Shown here: positions 7,965-17,693 of the stretch, one piece after another
Position numbering within the stretch: position 1 is the stretch's first letter
Layout of the letters: every line of letters begins with the position of its first letter
Assembly: GCA_027315405.1 (NCBI GenBank)
Contig: DAHUYB010000097.1
Location: forward strand, 29,340 to 93,339
Source of the DNA: Gammaproteobacteria bacterium
GTDB taxonomy: Bacteria; Pseudomonadota; Gammaproteobacteria; Natronospirales; REEB76
Direction of reading: 5' to 3'
DNA: 64,000 nucleotides
Notes under the pieces: generated by a model
Seen by the model: the letters and a program-made list of their open reading frames with translations, nothing else
Database searches by the model: none
Told to the model about the DNA's origin: nothing
Translations under genes and position numbers: made by a program

Positions 7965-9368
7965 ATGCAGCCACCCCTTCCCCAGCGCAGCGATCCGTCA
8001 ATGGCCGGTGCCACAACCGTGCGCCGTTGGCCGCTGCTGCGCGCCGAGGCCGGCGCCACGTTGACGCTGGCCGCGCCGCTGATCGTTCACAACCTGGCGC
8101 TGGTGGGCATGGGGCTCACCGACACCATCATGGCGGGCCTCCTGGGCGCGAACACCCTGGCCGCGGTGGCGGTGGGCGCCAACATTTGGGCGCCGATATT
8201 CCTGTTCGCCCTGGGTGTGCTCATGGCGCAATCGCCCACCACCGCGCATCTGTACGGTGCAGGCAGGAGCGGTGAGATCGGTCACTACACGCGGCAAATG
8301 GCCTGGCTGTCGCAGGCATTCGGCTGGGGCGCGTTCTTCCTATTGCGTCACACCGCGCCTTTCATGCGCGCCATCCACATCGAGCCCGCCATCATTCCCA
8401 ACGCCAGCGCCTATCTCGATGCCCTTGCCTGGGGCATGCCCGGTGTGTGTCTGTACCAGACGCTGCGTTTCACCAGTGAAGGCATCGGCCACACACGGCC
8501 ATTGCTGGCAATTGCTTTGGGCGCGCTGGCTGTCAACGGCGTACTCGATTACGTGCTGATGTACGGCAAACTGGGATTACCTGCGTTGGGTGCCACGGGT
8601 TGTGGTTATGCCACTGCCACCAGCCAGTGGCTGATGTTTCTGGCACTGTGGTTATATATGCGCCGCCGCACGCTGTTTCGGCCCTTAGAAATATTCAAGC
8701 GCTTTGAATGGCCACAATGGGCGCCGCAGCGGGAATTGATCTGGCTGGGCGTACCCATCGCCATCGGCATCTTCATGGAATCAAGCCTGTTCGCAGGCGT
8801 GGGTCTGATGATGGGCACGCTCGGCACCGACATCGTGGCCGCGCATCAGATCGCGCTCAACTACGCGTCTTTTGTATTCATGGTGCCCATGAGCATCGCG
8901 CTCGCCATCTCGGTGCGCGTGGGCCATGCGCTGGGGCGCGGTGATCCGAAAGGCGCGCGTCTCGCGGGCTTCGCTGGCATCGGTTTGTGCCTGTGTTTTG
9001 AAATCGCCTCGGCGCTCAGCATGCTGCTGTTGCCACACTGGATCGTGGTGGTGTACACGCGCGATGCTTCGGTCGCGCGCATTGCGGTGAGCCTGTTGTA
9101 CATCGGTGCGATCTTCCAGCTCTCCGACGGGTTGCAAACCAGCGCCGCCGGCGCGCTGCGCGGCTACAAGGACACGCGCGTACCGATGTTCATCACCATC
9201 ATCGCTTATTGGCTGGTGGGTTTTCCGCTGGCCTGGCTGTTCGGCATTCCGCTGCATCTCGGTCCGCAGATGATCTGGGCGGGTTTCATCGCCGGATTGA
9301 CGGTAGCGGCGGTACTGCTGCTGTGGCGCTTTATACTATTGAGCCGGCCTGCAGCGAGCACGTTATAG
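7965..9368 (+). CDS. MATE-family efflux transporter (NorM/DinF-like)
   Basis: A 467-residue inner-membrane protein with about 12 membrane helices in two MATE repeats. These antiporters expel cationic drugs or metabolites in exchange for Na+ or H+. Family features are the early APLIVHNLALVGMGLTDTIMAG segment and the second-half repeat LIWLGVPIAIGIFMESSLFAGVGLMMGTLG. The start is uncertain: the ATG at 7965 lacks a good ribosome site, and an ATG 12 codons later (8001) is equally possible. The substrate cannot be read from sequence. Confidence 0.9.
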   Translation: MQPPLPQRSDPSMAGATTVRRWPLLRAEAGATLTLAAPLIVHNLALVGMGLTDTIMAGLLGANTLAAVAVGANIWAPIFLFALGVLMAQSPTTAHLYGAGRSGEIGHYTRQMAWLSQAFGWGAFFLLRHTAPFMRAIHIEPAIIPNASAYLDALAWGMPGVCLYQTLRFTSEGIGHTRPLLAIALGALAVNGVLDYVLMYGKLGLPALGATGCGYATATSQWLMFLALWLYMRRRTLFRPLEIFKRFEWPQWAPQRELIWLGVPIAIGIFMESSLFAGVGLMMGTLGTDIVAAHQIALNYASFVFMVPMSIALAISVRVGHALGRGDPKGARLAGFAGIGLCLCFEIASALSMLLLPHWIVVVYTRDASVARIAVSLLYIGAIFQLSDGLQTSAAGALRGYKDTRVPMFITIIAYWLVGFPLAWLFGIPLHLGPQMIWAGFIAGLTVAAVLLLWRFILLSRPAASTL

Positions 9369-9442
9369 TAGCGGTCGTTGATGGTTTGATTTCTAGCGGC
9401 ACATCAACAAGCCGGACGCAATCACCCGCTTGAGGTAACCCC

Positions 9443-10492
9443 ATGCTCAAGACCCCCGCCTACGCCGCGCTTACCGCCAAGGCGGCACTCGTGCCGTTTT
9501 CCGTCGAGCGGCGCGAACCCGGTCCCCATGACGTACTGATTGACATCCGCTACTGCGGCATCTGTCATTCGGACGTTCACCAGGCACGCGACGAGTGGGG
9601 CCGCAGCATCTTTCCCATGGTGCCGGGACACGAGATCGTGGGTACGGTCGCGAGGCTCGGGGATAAAGTCACCCAATGGCAAGCAGGCGACACCGTCGGG
9701 GTCGGCTGCTTCGTGGATTCCTGCCGGATGTGCGAAGCCTGCCGCGATGGCGAGGAGCAGTTCTGCGAACAGGGCGCGACTTTTACCTACAACAGCTACG
9801 AACGGGATGGCAAACCCCCGACCTACGGCGGATATTCCACACGCATCGTGGTGGATGAGAATTACGTGCTCCGCATCCCGGACGGCATGCCGCTGGAGCG
9901 GGTCGCGCCGCTGTTGTGTGCCGGCATCACCACCTATTCGCCGCTGCGGCATTTCGGCGTGCACGCCGGCAGCCGGGTAGCAGTCGTGGGGCTCGGGGGT
10001 CTGGGCCACATGGCGGTGAAGCTGGCCAAGGCCATGGGCGCGCATGTGACCGTGCTCAGTCATTCGCCGGGCAAGCGCCAGGATGCCTTGCGGCTGGGGG
10101 CCGATGATTTCATTGCCACCCGGGATGCCGAAGTCTTCACCCAGCATGCCAAACGCTTCGATTTCATCCTCGATACGGTCTCCGCCCGACATGACTACAA
10201 CGCCTATCTGGGTCTGTTGCGCCGGGGTGGGACGCTGGTGCTGGTGGGGTTGCCGGAAGCCTCGCCGCTTTCGGCCGGCCCACTCATCATGGGCCGGCGG
10301 CAACTGGCCGGTTCGCTGATCGGCGGCATCCGCGAGACCCAGGAGATGCTGGAGTTCTGTGCCGCGCATGAAGTCGCCGCCGACGTGGAACTGATCCCGA
10401 TCCAGCGGATCAACGAAGCCTACGATCGGCTGGTGCGCGGTGAGGTGCGCTATCGTTTCGTCATTGATATCGCCACCCTGAACCGTGGCTAA
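9443..10492 (+). CDS. NAD(P)-dependent zinc alcohol dehydrogenase (YahK/CAD-like)
   Basis: A medium-chain dehydrogenase of 349 residues that interconverts aldehydes and alcohols. Catalytic zinc ligands are Cys41 (GICHSDVH) and His63-Glu64 (PGHE). The structural zinc site is Cys94, 97, 100 and 108. The Rossmann motif GLGGLGHMAVKLAKAMGA follows at about 182. The pattern is that of the cinnamyl-alcohol-dehydrogenase/YahK group, usually NADPH-linked aldehyde reductases. GAGGT lies six bases before the ATG. It follows the MATE gene by 74 bp and may be read with it. Confidence 0.92.
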   Translation: MLKTPAYAALTAKAALVPFSVERREPGPHDVLIDIRYCGICHSDVHQARDEWGRSIFPMVPGHEIVGTVARLGDKVTQWQAGDTVGVGCFVDSCRMCEACRDGEEQFCEQGATFTYNSYERDGKPPTYGGYSTRIVVDENYVLRIPDGMPLERVAPLLCAGITTYSPLRHFGVHAGSRVAVVGLGGLGHMAVKLAKAMGAHVTVLSHSPGKRQDALRLGADDFIATRDAEVFTQHAKRFDFILDTVSARHDYNAYLGLLRRGGTLVLVGLPEASPLSAGPLIMGRRQLAGSLIGGIRETQEMLEFCAAHEVAADVELIPIQRINEAYDRLVRGEVRYRFVIDIATLNRG

Positions 10493-10528
10493 GCGATAAC
10501 CATCAACCCACTGACAATCCGAACGCCG

Positions 10529-11014
10529 TCAGTGCTGCGGCATCTGCTCAGTTTCCGGCATGGCCGATGAATGTTGTTCCATGATGCACCACTTGCCATG
10601 CTGTTTCTGATAGACAAAGGTATACCGGGCATGGACATCCGCGGGCTTGCCATCCTTGACTATGTGAAAAGTATACAAACCGGAATTGATAGCCGTATTG
10701 GCGCCGAGAACACGAATATAGGCTTTGTCGATCTGCCCCACCGGCTTAAGCTGCAGAAAGTGCTCGAAATAATCGGCGATCTCGCGGCGGTTGCTGCGGA
10801 TGCTGTTGGATAGGGTTGGAATAAGCACGCCGCCGAATTTACAGTAGAGCGCAGCGACCTTCTCCGCGCTCCCGGTTTTGAGCGCGGCATTCCAGAGTTC
10901 AAACTGTTTGGCGATAAATGCCGGGCTCGGGTCGTGGTTGCTTTTGGCAAAGGACGTGACAGGCACGGCAACAGTGGTAATCATCAGGGCTATTAAAAGC
11001 ATGGTGGGTTTCAT
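10529..11014 (-). CDS. Exported SnoaL/NTF2-like protein
   Basis: The 161-residue product starts with a signal peptide (KPTMLLIALMITTVAVPVTSFA) and continues with an NTF2-like cone fold: an N-terminal helix (FELWNAALKTGSAEKVAALYC), VLIPTLSNSIRSNRREIADYFEHFL, and C-terminal strands YTFVYQKQHGKWCIMEQHSS. It resembles the CaMKII-association/SgcJ-EcaC group. The reaction, if any, is unknown. It probably acts in the periplasm. It converges with the alcohol dehydrogenase gene. Confidence 0.75.
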   Translation of the reverse strand: MKPTMLLIALMITTVAVPVTSFAKSNHDPSPAFIAKQFELWNAALKTGSAEKVAALYCKFGGVLIPTLSNSIRSNRREIADYFEHFLQLKPVGQIDKAYIRVLGANTAINSGLYTFHIVKDGKPADVHARYTFVYQKQHGKWCIMEQHSSAMPETEQMPQH

Positions 11015-11116
11015 GTTTTCTCCTATTTGATTGTATCGTCATCACAAGGTGATATGAATCATAGCCGCCGGCAATTGAACTGCGCATTCATTCATACATC
11101 TTCTCATGCCTATGCT

Positions 11117-12442
11117 TCAGTCGTCGCGTTGGCGGGTTTTGCAGAGTACGCTGGTGTCTTGCCCCCATATTCCATAACTCAGGAGTGATAGCAGTACAGC
11201 ACCGCTCACATACAGAGCTGGCGCCATGGCGTTTCCCGTCACGCCGATGATCGCGGTGATGAAGAATGGCGCCAGGCCGCCGAATAGCATGACGCTGAAG
11301 TTGTAGATCAGCGCCACGCCGGTGGCGCGCACGCCCATCGGTACCGTTTCGGTCACGGCGCTTGGGAATGGTCCCCACACGAATGCCATGCACACGGTGG
11401 CTGTGAATTGCAGGATCAGGTATCCAGTGAAGCCGGGTAAGTGCAGCACCCAGGCCGTGAGCACCAGCACCGCAAGCGCGTACAGGATCATAGCCGTCAC
11501 CAGCATGCGCTTGCGGCCCCAGCGGTCCGAGAGATGGCCGGCCAGCGGACACAGGGCGACCAACAGTACGCCGCACAGCATGGTGGGCAGGGTTGCCTGT
11601 GCCAGACCCAGGTGCAATTCCCGCACTGCGAAGATGGGCATGTAAATGAAGGTCACATAGAAGGCCACCGTGGCTGCCACCGTCAAACCGAAACCGCTCA
11701 ACAGGCCGCGGCGCGCGTCAATGATCCCAGCTTTGAAATCGGCGGCCGTGGCCCGCGGATGTGAACGCACGTAGGCCGCGAATTGCGGTGACTCCTGCAA
11801 ACGCCGGCGTATATAAAAACCCACGGGCCCCACCAGGATTCCGAACAGGAACGGGATGCGCCAGCCCCAGCTGTGGAGCGCCGTCGGCGACAGTTGGTCG
11901 CTCAGCACATACACCGCCAAACCCGCGAGGGTGACGGCCAGTGCCTGCGAACACATTTGGAAGCTGCCGTAGAATCCCCGCCGGCCGGCGGGTGCGTATT
12001 CCACCAGCAAGGCCGTGGCACTGGAAAATTCACCGCCGGCTGAAAATCCCTGCAGGATACGCGCGCCCACGACCAACAGGGGCGCCGCGAGCCCAATGCT
12101 GGCATAGCCCGGAATGAGCCCCAAACCGGCGGTTGCCAAGGCCATCAACAGCACCACCAGGGCGACGGCCCGTTTGCGCCCCACACGGTCGGCATACAGG
12201 CCAAAGACGATGCCGCCGACGGGCCGGAAGATGAACGCCACACCGAGCGTGGCGGTGCCGAGCAACAAAGCATTGGCGTGAGATGCGGCCGGAAAGAACT
12301 CGCGGGCAATCACCAGGATGAACAATCCAAAGATGGTGAAATCGAACCATTCGAACGCATTGCCGATGGTCGAAGCCACGACGACTCGGCGCAGCACAGC
12401 GTTGGACGCAGACTCGAGTGGAAGAGATCGGGTGACACTCAT
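11117..12442 (-). CDS. MFS transporter, metabolite:H+ symporter (MHS) family
   Basis: A 441-residue, 12-helix inner-membrane symporter. The start VVVASTIGNAFEWFDFTIFGLF and the loop FRPVGGIVFGLYADRVGRKRAV are signatures of the MHS subgroup, which includes citrate, alpha-ketoglutarate and proline/betaine symporters. The GEFSSATALLVEYAPAGRRG segment in helix 5 also fits. Substrate is probably a carboxylate or a compatible solute. It lies 12 bp downstream of the methyltransferase on the same strand, so they may form an operon. Confidence 0.9.
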   Translation of the reverse strand: MSVTRSLPLESASNAVLRRVVVASTIGNAFEWFDFTIFGLFILVIAREFFPAASHANALLLGTATLGVAFIFRPVGGIVFGLYADRVGRKRAVALVVLLMALATAGLGLIPGYASIGLAAPLLVVGARILQGFSAGGEFSSATALLVEYAPAGRRGFYGSFQMCSQALAVTLAGLAVYVLSDQLSPTALHSWGWRIPFLFGILVGPVGFYIRRRLQESPQFAAYVRSHPRATAADFKAGIIDARRGLLSGFGLTVAATVAFYVTFIYMPIFAVRELHLGLAQATLPTMLCGVLLVALCPLAGHLSDRWGRKRMLVTAMILYALAVLVLTAWVLHLPGFTGYLILQFTATVCMAFVWGPFPSAVTETVPMGVRATGVALIYNFSVMLFGGLAPFFITAIIGVTGNAMAPALYVSGAVLLSLLSYGIWGQDTSVLCKTRQRDD

Positions 12443-12454
12443 GCCGGACGCCGT

Positions 12455-13273
12455 CTAGGGTTTCAACCCCGTAACAATCGGCACCTGCCAGACGGCATAG
12501 CCGTTGGGATCACGAATGCAGGAGGCAATATCGTCGAAACCCGCGCGGGCGTCGCCGGGTTTCATTCCCGCCAGTTCCGCCACCGTGGACGCATAACCGT
12601 CACGCCAGGATTCAAAGATCCTGGCCATGGTGTCGCGCGGCACCCGCAGTGTATCCACGGTTATATAGGTGACCGCAAGCTGACGGATACCGCGGGTATG
12701 CAACTCATTCCAGGTGCGCCGGCCGATGCGCGGGTCCACGTGCATGTGTTTGCTGAAGCCTGCCATGGCCTGTTGCCAGAATGCATCGAGATCGTGGCGC
12801 GTGGGGTAGGCATGAATCATGCCGTAGTCCTCCACCAGCAGATGCAGTCGCCCGCCAGGGCACGTGACGCGGATGAGTTCCGCGATGACGCGCTCGGGTT
12901 CCGGCACCGATTGCAGCATGTGGCGACAGGCGACCAAACCAAAATGGTCATCAGCCAAGTCCAGTGCAAAAGCATCGCCTTCACGGAATTCCAGTCGGGG
13001 TGCGAGCTGGGGATAGCGTCGCCGCGCGTAAGCCACCTGCTCCGGCAGGATTTCAACGCCCAGTACTTGCGCCTTGGGCAGGTGTTCCGCCAGGCGTGAA
13101 GTGAATTCACCGCTGCCGCAACCCACATCCAGAATGTCCGCGTTCGCAGCCAAGCCATAGGTGGCGATCAACTCGCGTTCCTGCGGCCAGATGGCCTCGG
13201 TCTGGGCAGCCAGGGTGCGCAACATGGATTCGTCGGCCATGTGCTGTTTTTGGGGGTTCAGGTCGGTGCTCAT
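12455..13273 (-). CDS. Class I SAM-dependent methyltransferase
   Basis: A 272-residue cytoplasmic enzyme with SAM-binding motif I ILDVGCGSGEFTSRLAEHLP, acidic motif GVEILP, and motif III FREGDAFALDLADDHFGLVACRHMLQ. It resembles the UbiE/Methyltransf_25 group; the methyl acceptor is unknown. The ATG at 13273 is chosen over a TTG three codons upstream. No strong ribosome site is visible. It is followed closely by the MHS transporter gene on the same strand. Confidence 0.85.
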   Translation of the reverse strand: MSTDLNPQKQHMADESMLRTLAAQTEAIWPQERELIATYGLAANADILDVGCGSGEFTSRLAEHLPKAQVLGVEILPEQVAYARRRYPQLAPRLEFREGDAFALDLADDHFGLVACRHMLQSVPEPERVIAELIRVTCPGGRLHLLVEDYGMIHAYPTRHDLDAFWQQAMAGFSKHMHVDPRIGRRTWNELHTRGIRQLAVTYITVDTLRVPRDTMARIFESWRDGYASTVAELAGMKPGDARAGFDDIASCIRDPNGYAVWQVPIVTGLKP

Positions 13274-13387
13274 GTGAATCAACCGGCGGGGAAAGCCGCG
13301 GGATTATAAGGAATTTGTGCTTGCGCCGCCGCACGCGGTTCGCTAGCCTCTGCCATCCCTCCATCTCCATTCCAGAAGGAGCACCCC

Positions 13388-14974
13388 GTGGCCCAGGGCA
13401 AATTGCGCAAAGATGCGGGCTTGGTCGGCCTGTTGTTCGTGGGCGTGAGTACCATGATCGGCTCCGGCTGGTTGTTCGGCCCCATGCACGCGGCCCAGGA
13501 TGCCGGGCCCCTCAGTATCGGTTCCTGGGCCATCGCTGCGCTGGTGGTGGGACTCATCGCTCTGGTCTACGCAGAACTCGGGCCGCTGTTCACCAAGAGC
13601 GGCGGCCTGATGTACATGAGTCTCATCACCCATGGCCGGCTGGTGGGCCGGATCTGGAGCTGGATACTGTTTTTGGCCTACGTGTCCATTGCCCCGGTGG
13701 AGGCCATGGCGGTGGTGACCTATGCCAACAACTATTTGCCCGGCATGGTGCATCCACACACCGGATTGCTGACCGGCCTGGGCGTTGCGATCTCGGTGCT
13801 GGTGCTGGCTCTGCTTACGGCACTCAACTTTCTGATCCTGCGGCTGATTCTTCTGCTCAATACTATCGCCACCTGGATCAAGGTGTGCGCGCCGGTCGGC
13901 ACCATCATCGTGCTGCTAATCTACTCCCATCATCCCGGGAATCTGTCGGTGTCGGCCCATGCCAGCGGCAATGGCATGCACATGCTCACCGCGATTTCCA
14001 CCGCCGGGGTGTTTTTCTCCCTGTTCGGCTTCACCCAGGCGATCCAGTTGGCGGGTGAAACGGACAATCCATCGCGCAACATCCCCATTTCCGTGATCGG
14101 CACCATTATTATCGGCTTCATCGTCTTCGTACTGGTGCAGTACGCTTTCGTGACGGCCGTGCCGCCGGAGCTGCTGGCGAAGGATGGCTGGGCCGGGCTT
14201 AATTTTATCGGCGATGCGGGACCCATGGCGGGTCTTGCAATAACCATCGGCGCTTCCTTCTGGGCGCTGGCCTTGTATGCCGATGCCATCATCTCGCCGG
14301 CATTCTGCGGTTACATCTGGACCACCGCCACTTCGCGCATGCTGATGGCGATCTCCGATGAGAAACTTGGCCCCGGACAACTCACTCGCATTAACCGGCA
14401 TGGGGTCCCATGGGTGGCGTTGATCGTCACCTTCATCATCGGTTTGTTGTTCTTTTTCCCATTTCCTTCCTGGCAAAAACTGGTGGATTACGCCTCCTCC
14501 GCCACGGTGTTGTCCTATGGACTGGGCTGCATCGTGCTATTGCAGATGCGGCGGGTGATGCCGCAGGTGCACCGACCGTTTAAGTTATGGTGGGCGTGGA
14601 TCATCGCACCGCTGGCTTTCATTGCCTCCAACTTCGTCATGTTCTGGGCAGGATTTTCCGTAGTCAGCTTTTTATTTTTAATACTGCTGGTGGCTCTGGT
14701 GGTATATCTGATTTATCGTGCACTTAAATCCGGCGAAAAGGATCCTCTCGACTGGCGGCATGCACTTTGGCTGCTCCCGTATTTCGGCGGTATGTGGATA
14801 CTGGGTTGGATTGGCCCGGTATCCATGGGGGGCATCGGTGCGCTCAACATCTATTGGGACATGCTGGCGGTGGCGGTGTTGAGCCTGGTTATCCTCTATA
14901 TCGCCTTGAATACCAGCGTCAGCGCCGAACGCTCGCACGCGTATTACGCCGACATCCTCAAGGCCGACGCCTGA
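13388..14974 (+). CDS. APC-family amino acid permease
   Basis: A 528-residue inner-membrane transporter with about 12-14 helices. The first helix has the APC substrate-binding glycine motif GVSTMIGSGWLFGP, and helix 6 carries FFSLFGFTQAIQLAGETDNPSRNIP. This resembles aspartate:proton symporters (YveA/AspT-like). The start is a GTG, decided by AGAAGGAG at 13373-13380 and by the family N-terminus KLRKDAGLVGLLFVG. It is divergent from the methyltransferase gene and stands alone. Confidence 0.9.
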   Translation: MAQGKLRKDAGLVGLLFVGVSTMIGSGWLFGPMHAAQDAGPLSIGSWAIAALVVGLIALVYAELGPLFTKSGGLMYMSLITHGRLVGRIWSWILFLAYVSIAPVEAMAVVTYANNYLPGMVHPHTGLLTGLGVAISVLVLALLTALNFLILRLILLLNTIATWIKVCAPVGTIIVLLIYSHHPGNLSVSAHASGNGMHMLTAISTAGVFFSLFGFTQAIQLAGETDNPSRNIPISVIGTIIIGFIVFVLVQYAFVTAVPPELLAKDGWAGLNFIGDAGPMAGLAITIGASFWALALYADAIISPAFCGYIWTTATSRMLMAISDEKLGPGQLTRINRHGVPWVALIVTFIIGLLFFFPFPSWQKLVDYASSATVLSYGLGCIVLLQMRRVMPQVHRPFKLWWAWIIAPLAFIASNFVMFWAGFSVVSFLFLILLVALVVYLIYRALKSGEKDPLDWRHALWLLPYFGGMWILGWIGPVSMGGIGALNIYWDMLAVAVLSLVILYIALNTSVSAERSHAYYADILKADA

Positions 14975-15060
14975 CGGACACCAGATGACTGCGCTGGTTG
15001 GATTGCTCGCGATTCCGTGAAGCCTGCGCCTACGTCAGCCTTAGATTCAGGCCTGCCGCA

Positions 15061-16641
15061 TCAATCGGTATCGAATTGCTGCCACCAGTGGGCGGGCGGC
15101 GGCTGTGGCGTCGCAGGCACGGGCATGTCAGCGGCCGCCGGCAGCACGCGATACAGCACCATGGGCTCCTCGGCTTTGACTTTGAAAATTTCCTCGAAGT
15201 ACGGTGGCTGCGGTACCGGCAGAAATTTCCTGTTCTCCGGTTGGTCGCTGGGACCAAGGTATTTGGTGTTCACCAGCACATAGGCGCCGGGTTTGATCTC
15301 ACCGCGGTGAATTTCGGCGTAAAGTTCGCGGCTGGAGCGTACATAAGGCATGGGCGCGCCCAGCACATAGAGCGTCATGGGTCGCGGCCATTGGAAACTC
15401 ACCACCTGCCCGGGTTCTTTCGCCATCACCGCCTTAATCTGTTCGTATCCCGCGAGGCCGCCGATGCGCCGATCGTGAAATGGCAGCCAGGCGATCACCA
15501 TCACCCCGAAGAACAGAATGAATGCCGCTGCCCAGATTTGCAGCGCTGCCCGCATCCATCCGCTCCAGCGTCCGCGGAACAGCATGGGTACCGCGGCCAG
15601 CGCCAGCAATGCCATGGCCGGCGCCGCCGGCAGGATGTATTTGCTCTGCTTGGACGCCGAAATGGTGAAGAACAGCAGCGTCCATAACGCCCATGTCAGC
15701 AGCACACGCCAGCGGAATTCACGGATGTGACGGAAGCCGAAATAGATTCCCAACGGCAACAGCAACGATAACGGAAACATATCCCCCCAGACGGTCTGCG
15801 CATACATCCACCAGGGTTGCAAATGATCGAATCCCACCAGGAAGCGGGTGAAATTCTGATATACCAACACCGCGCGCACGAATTCCCAGTTCACCGTCAA
15901 GCCGGCGGCGATATACCAAGGCACAATGCCGAGCAGCGCCAGCGCCAGCCCGCGTATGGGCGCCAGGCGCCAACCTTCCCTGAATATCCAAGCGCTGCGT
16001 ATGCCCATGTCACGGCCCGCGCTCATCACCGGTTGGGCACTCACGAAGGCCGACACTATGATTTCAATGGTCATGGCCGGCAGCGTGATCGCCAAACCCA
16101 CCGGACCCTTCGCGGCCGTGGCCAGCAGCACCCCCAGCCACAGTTCCCAGGGAAAGCCGCGGCGCATGGGATCGGTGCGCAAATGCACAAAGCCACTGAA
16201 AGCGATGAGCGTTCCCAGGATCAGCAGACTGTCGGATTGAGCGGTGAAAAAGTTGTAGAGAATCCCCGGCAGCGCCGCGGCGGTGAGTGCCAGCAGCCAG
16301 CGTGGCCACTGGGGAAACAGTTCTTTCTGCAGACGTACCAGCCACCACACCCACAGCAGCAAGCCGATATACCCCGGCAGGCGGATGGCGGCCAGGAGCG
16401 GCAAACCGCTGAGTTTGCCGGCGATGCCCAGCCAGAAGTACAGCGGCGGGTATTCAATGTAAGGCACGCCGTTCTTGATCGGGATCAGCCATTCGCCGCG
16501 CGCCAGCATTTCGCGCACGGCCTCTGCGAAGCGCGGCTCCATCGAGGGTACCGGCCCATGATTGAACAACGCCAGCGCGTAAATCACGGCCAGCGTCACG
16601 AATAACCAGTTAAGCGGATTATATTTTCTCAGGGGCTGCAT
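15061..16641 (-). CDS. ArnT/PMT-like membrane glycosyltransferase (GT39/GT83 type)
   Basis: A 526-residue polytopic protein. After the first helix it has the acidic pair region GPVPSMEPRFAEAVREMLARGEWLIPIKNGVPYIEYPPLYFW, typical of ArnT and PMT enzymes that move a sugar from an undecaprenyl-phosphate carrier to lipid A or another acceptor in the periplasm. About 11-12 helices and a C-terminal soluble domain follow. CAGGTGAT before the ATG at 16641 sets the start (a start 13 codons earlier is less likely). No arn cluster is nearby, so the sugar is unknown. Confidence 0.82.
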   Translation of the reverse strand: MQPLRKYNPLNWLFVTLAVIYALALFNHGPVPSMEPRFAEAVREMLARGEWLIPIKNGVPYIEYPPLYFWLGIAGKLSGLPLLAAIRLPGYIGLLLWVWWLVRLQKELFPQWPRWLLALTAAALPGILYNFFTAQSDSLLILGTLIAFSGFVHLRTDPMRRGFPWELWLGVLLATAAKGPVGLAITLPAMTIEIIVSAFVSAQPVMSAGRDMGIRSAWIFREGWRLAPIRGLALALLGIVPWYIAAGLTVNWEFVRAVLVYQNFTRFLVGFDHLQPWWMYAQTVWGDMFPLSLLLPLGIYFGFRHIREFRWRVLLTWALWTLLFFTISASKQSKYILPAAPAMALLALAAVPMLFRGRWSGWMRAALQIWAAAFILFFGVMVIAWLPFHDRRIGGLAGYEQIKAVMAKEPGQVVSFQWPRPMTLYVLGAPMPYVRSSRELYAEIHRGEIKPGAYVLVNTKYLGPSDQPENRKFLPVPQPPYFEEIFKVKAEEPMVLYRVLPAAADMPVPATPQPPPAHWWQQFDTD

Positions 16642-16711
16642 CAATATCACCTGCCGCGAACCCAACACCGCAGCCATCATAGCAAGTCTTTTTCATGCGA
16701 AGATGCCTCGC

Positions 16712-17569
16712 ATGAATTACCGCCATGAGTTTCACGCCGGCAATTTTGCCGATGTGATGAAGCACACGCTGCTGATCATCCTGCTGGAAGCTTTGAACCG
16801 TAAACCCGCCGCCTGGCGTTATTTCGATACCCATGCGGGTGCCGGCCGTTACGATCTCAAGAGTCAGGCGGCGATAACAACAACCGAAGCAGCCAACGGT
16901 ATCGGCCGGCTATGGCCACAGCGGAATAACGCACCGGTTCCGGTGCAGCAACTGTGCGCCATTGTTGCTGGAGTGAATCCGGCACTCGCGACGGGTGCCG
17001 TGCCGCGATTCTATCCAGGCTCGCCTTCGATTGCCGCGGCGTTGGCGCGTACCCAGGACCGGCTGGTGCTGGCAGAACTGCATCCCCAGGAACAACGCCT
17101 GCTGCGGAACCAGTTCCACGCTGATCCGCGTGTGGCGGTGCATGACCGTGACGGTTATGAAATGCTTACGGCACTGGTGCCGCCGTCCGAACGTCGCGGT
17201 CTGGCGCTCATGGACCCACCCTTCGAACAGCCGGATGAATTCAATGCACTGCTTGAAGCCTTGCGCAACGCACACGCCCGCTGGTCCAACGGCGTGTATG
17301 CACTGTGGTATCCCATGAAGGACGATAGTGCCGTGAGCCGTTTCTACCGCCAGCTGGCGGCATCCGGTATGCCACACATGCTGGTGGCAGAATTTCGCGT
17401 GGCGCAAGCGGCCGCCGGACTTTTCTCAGCCTGCGGCATGTTGGTGGTAAATCCACCCTGGCAAAGTGAAAAGACCATCGGCGAAGCCCTGCATTTTCTG
17501 TCGGATGCGCTGGCCCAGGACCGTGGAGACAGCCGCGTGCGCTGGCTGCCATCAGGAACGGAGGACTGA
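16712..17569 (+). CDS. rlmJ: 23S rRNA (adenine2030-N6)-methyltransferase RlmJ
   Basis: RlmJ methylates N6 of A2030 in 23S rRNA. The 285-residue product begins MNYRHEFHAGNFADVMKHTLL, the family N-terminus, so I chose the ATG at 16712 over one at 16703. It has a FDTHAGAGRYDL SAM-binding motif and the catalytic MDPPFEQPDEF motif (DPPF, equivalent to the DPPY-type site). The start region abuts the ArnT-like gene, from which it diverges. Confidence 0.95.
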   Translation: MNYRHEFHAGNFADVMKHTLLIILLEALNRKPAAWRYFDTHAGAGRYDLKSQAAITTTEAANGIGRLWPQRNNAPVPVQQLCAIVAGVNPALATGAVPRFYPGSPSIAAALARTQDRLVLAELHPQEQRLLRNQFHADPRVAVHDRDGYEMLTALVPPSERRGLALMDPPFEQPDEFNALLEALRNAHARWSNGVYALWYPMKDDSAVSRFYRQLAASGMPHMLVAEFRVAQAAAGLFSACGMLVVNPPWQSEKTIGEALHFLSDALAQDRGDSRVRWLPSGTED

Positions 17570-17693
17570 ATATTCTGGCGTTGGTCTAACCCATTCATGT
17601 TTACGTAAGCGGCGGGCCGCGGATAAAACCGCAAGTTTGACAAATGACTAAAGGTCATCTAAGAATGGCCAGCAATCGTACCCAGGGGATGCT

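Noticed and set aside
13283..13387. Shared operator between the methyltransferase and APC permease genes
   Set aside because: No palindrome or paired promoter elements stand out.
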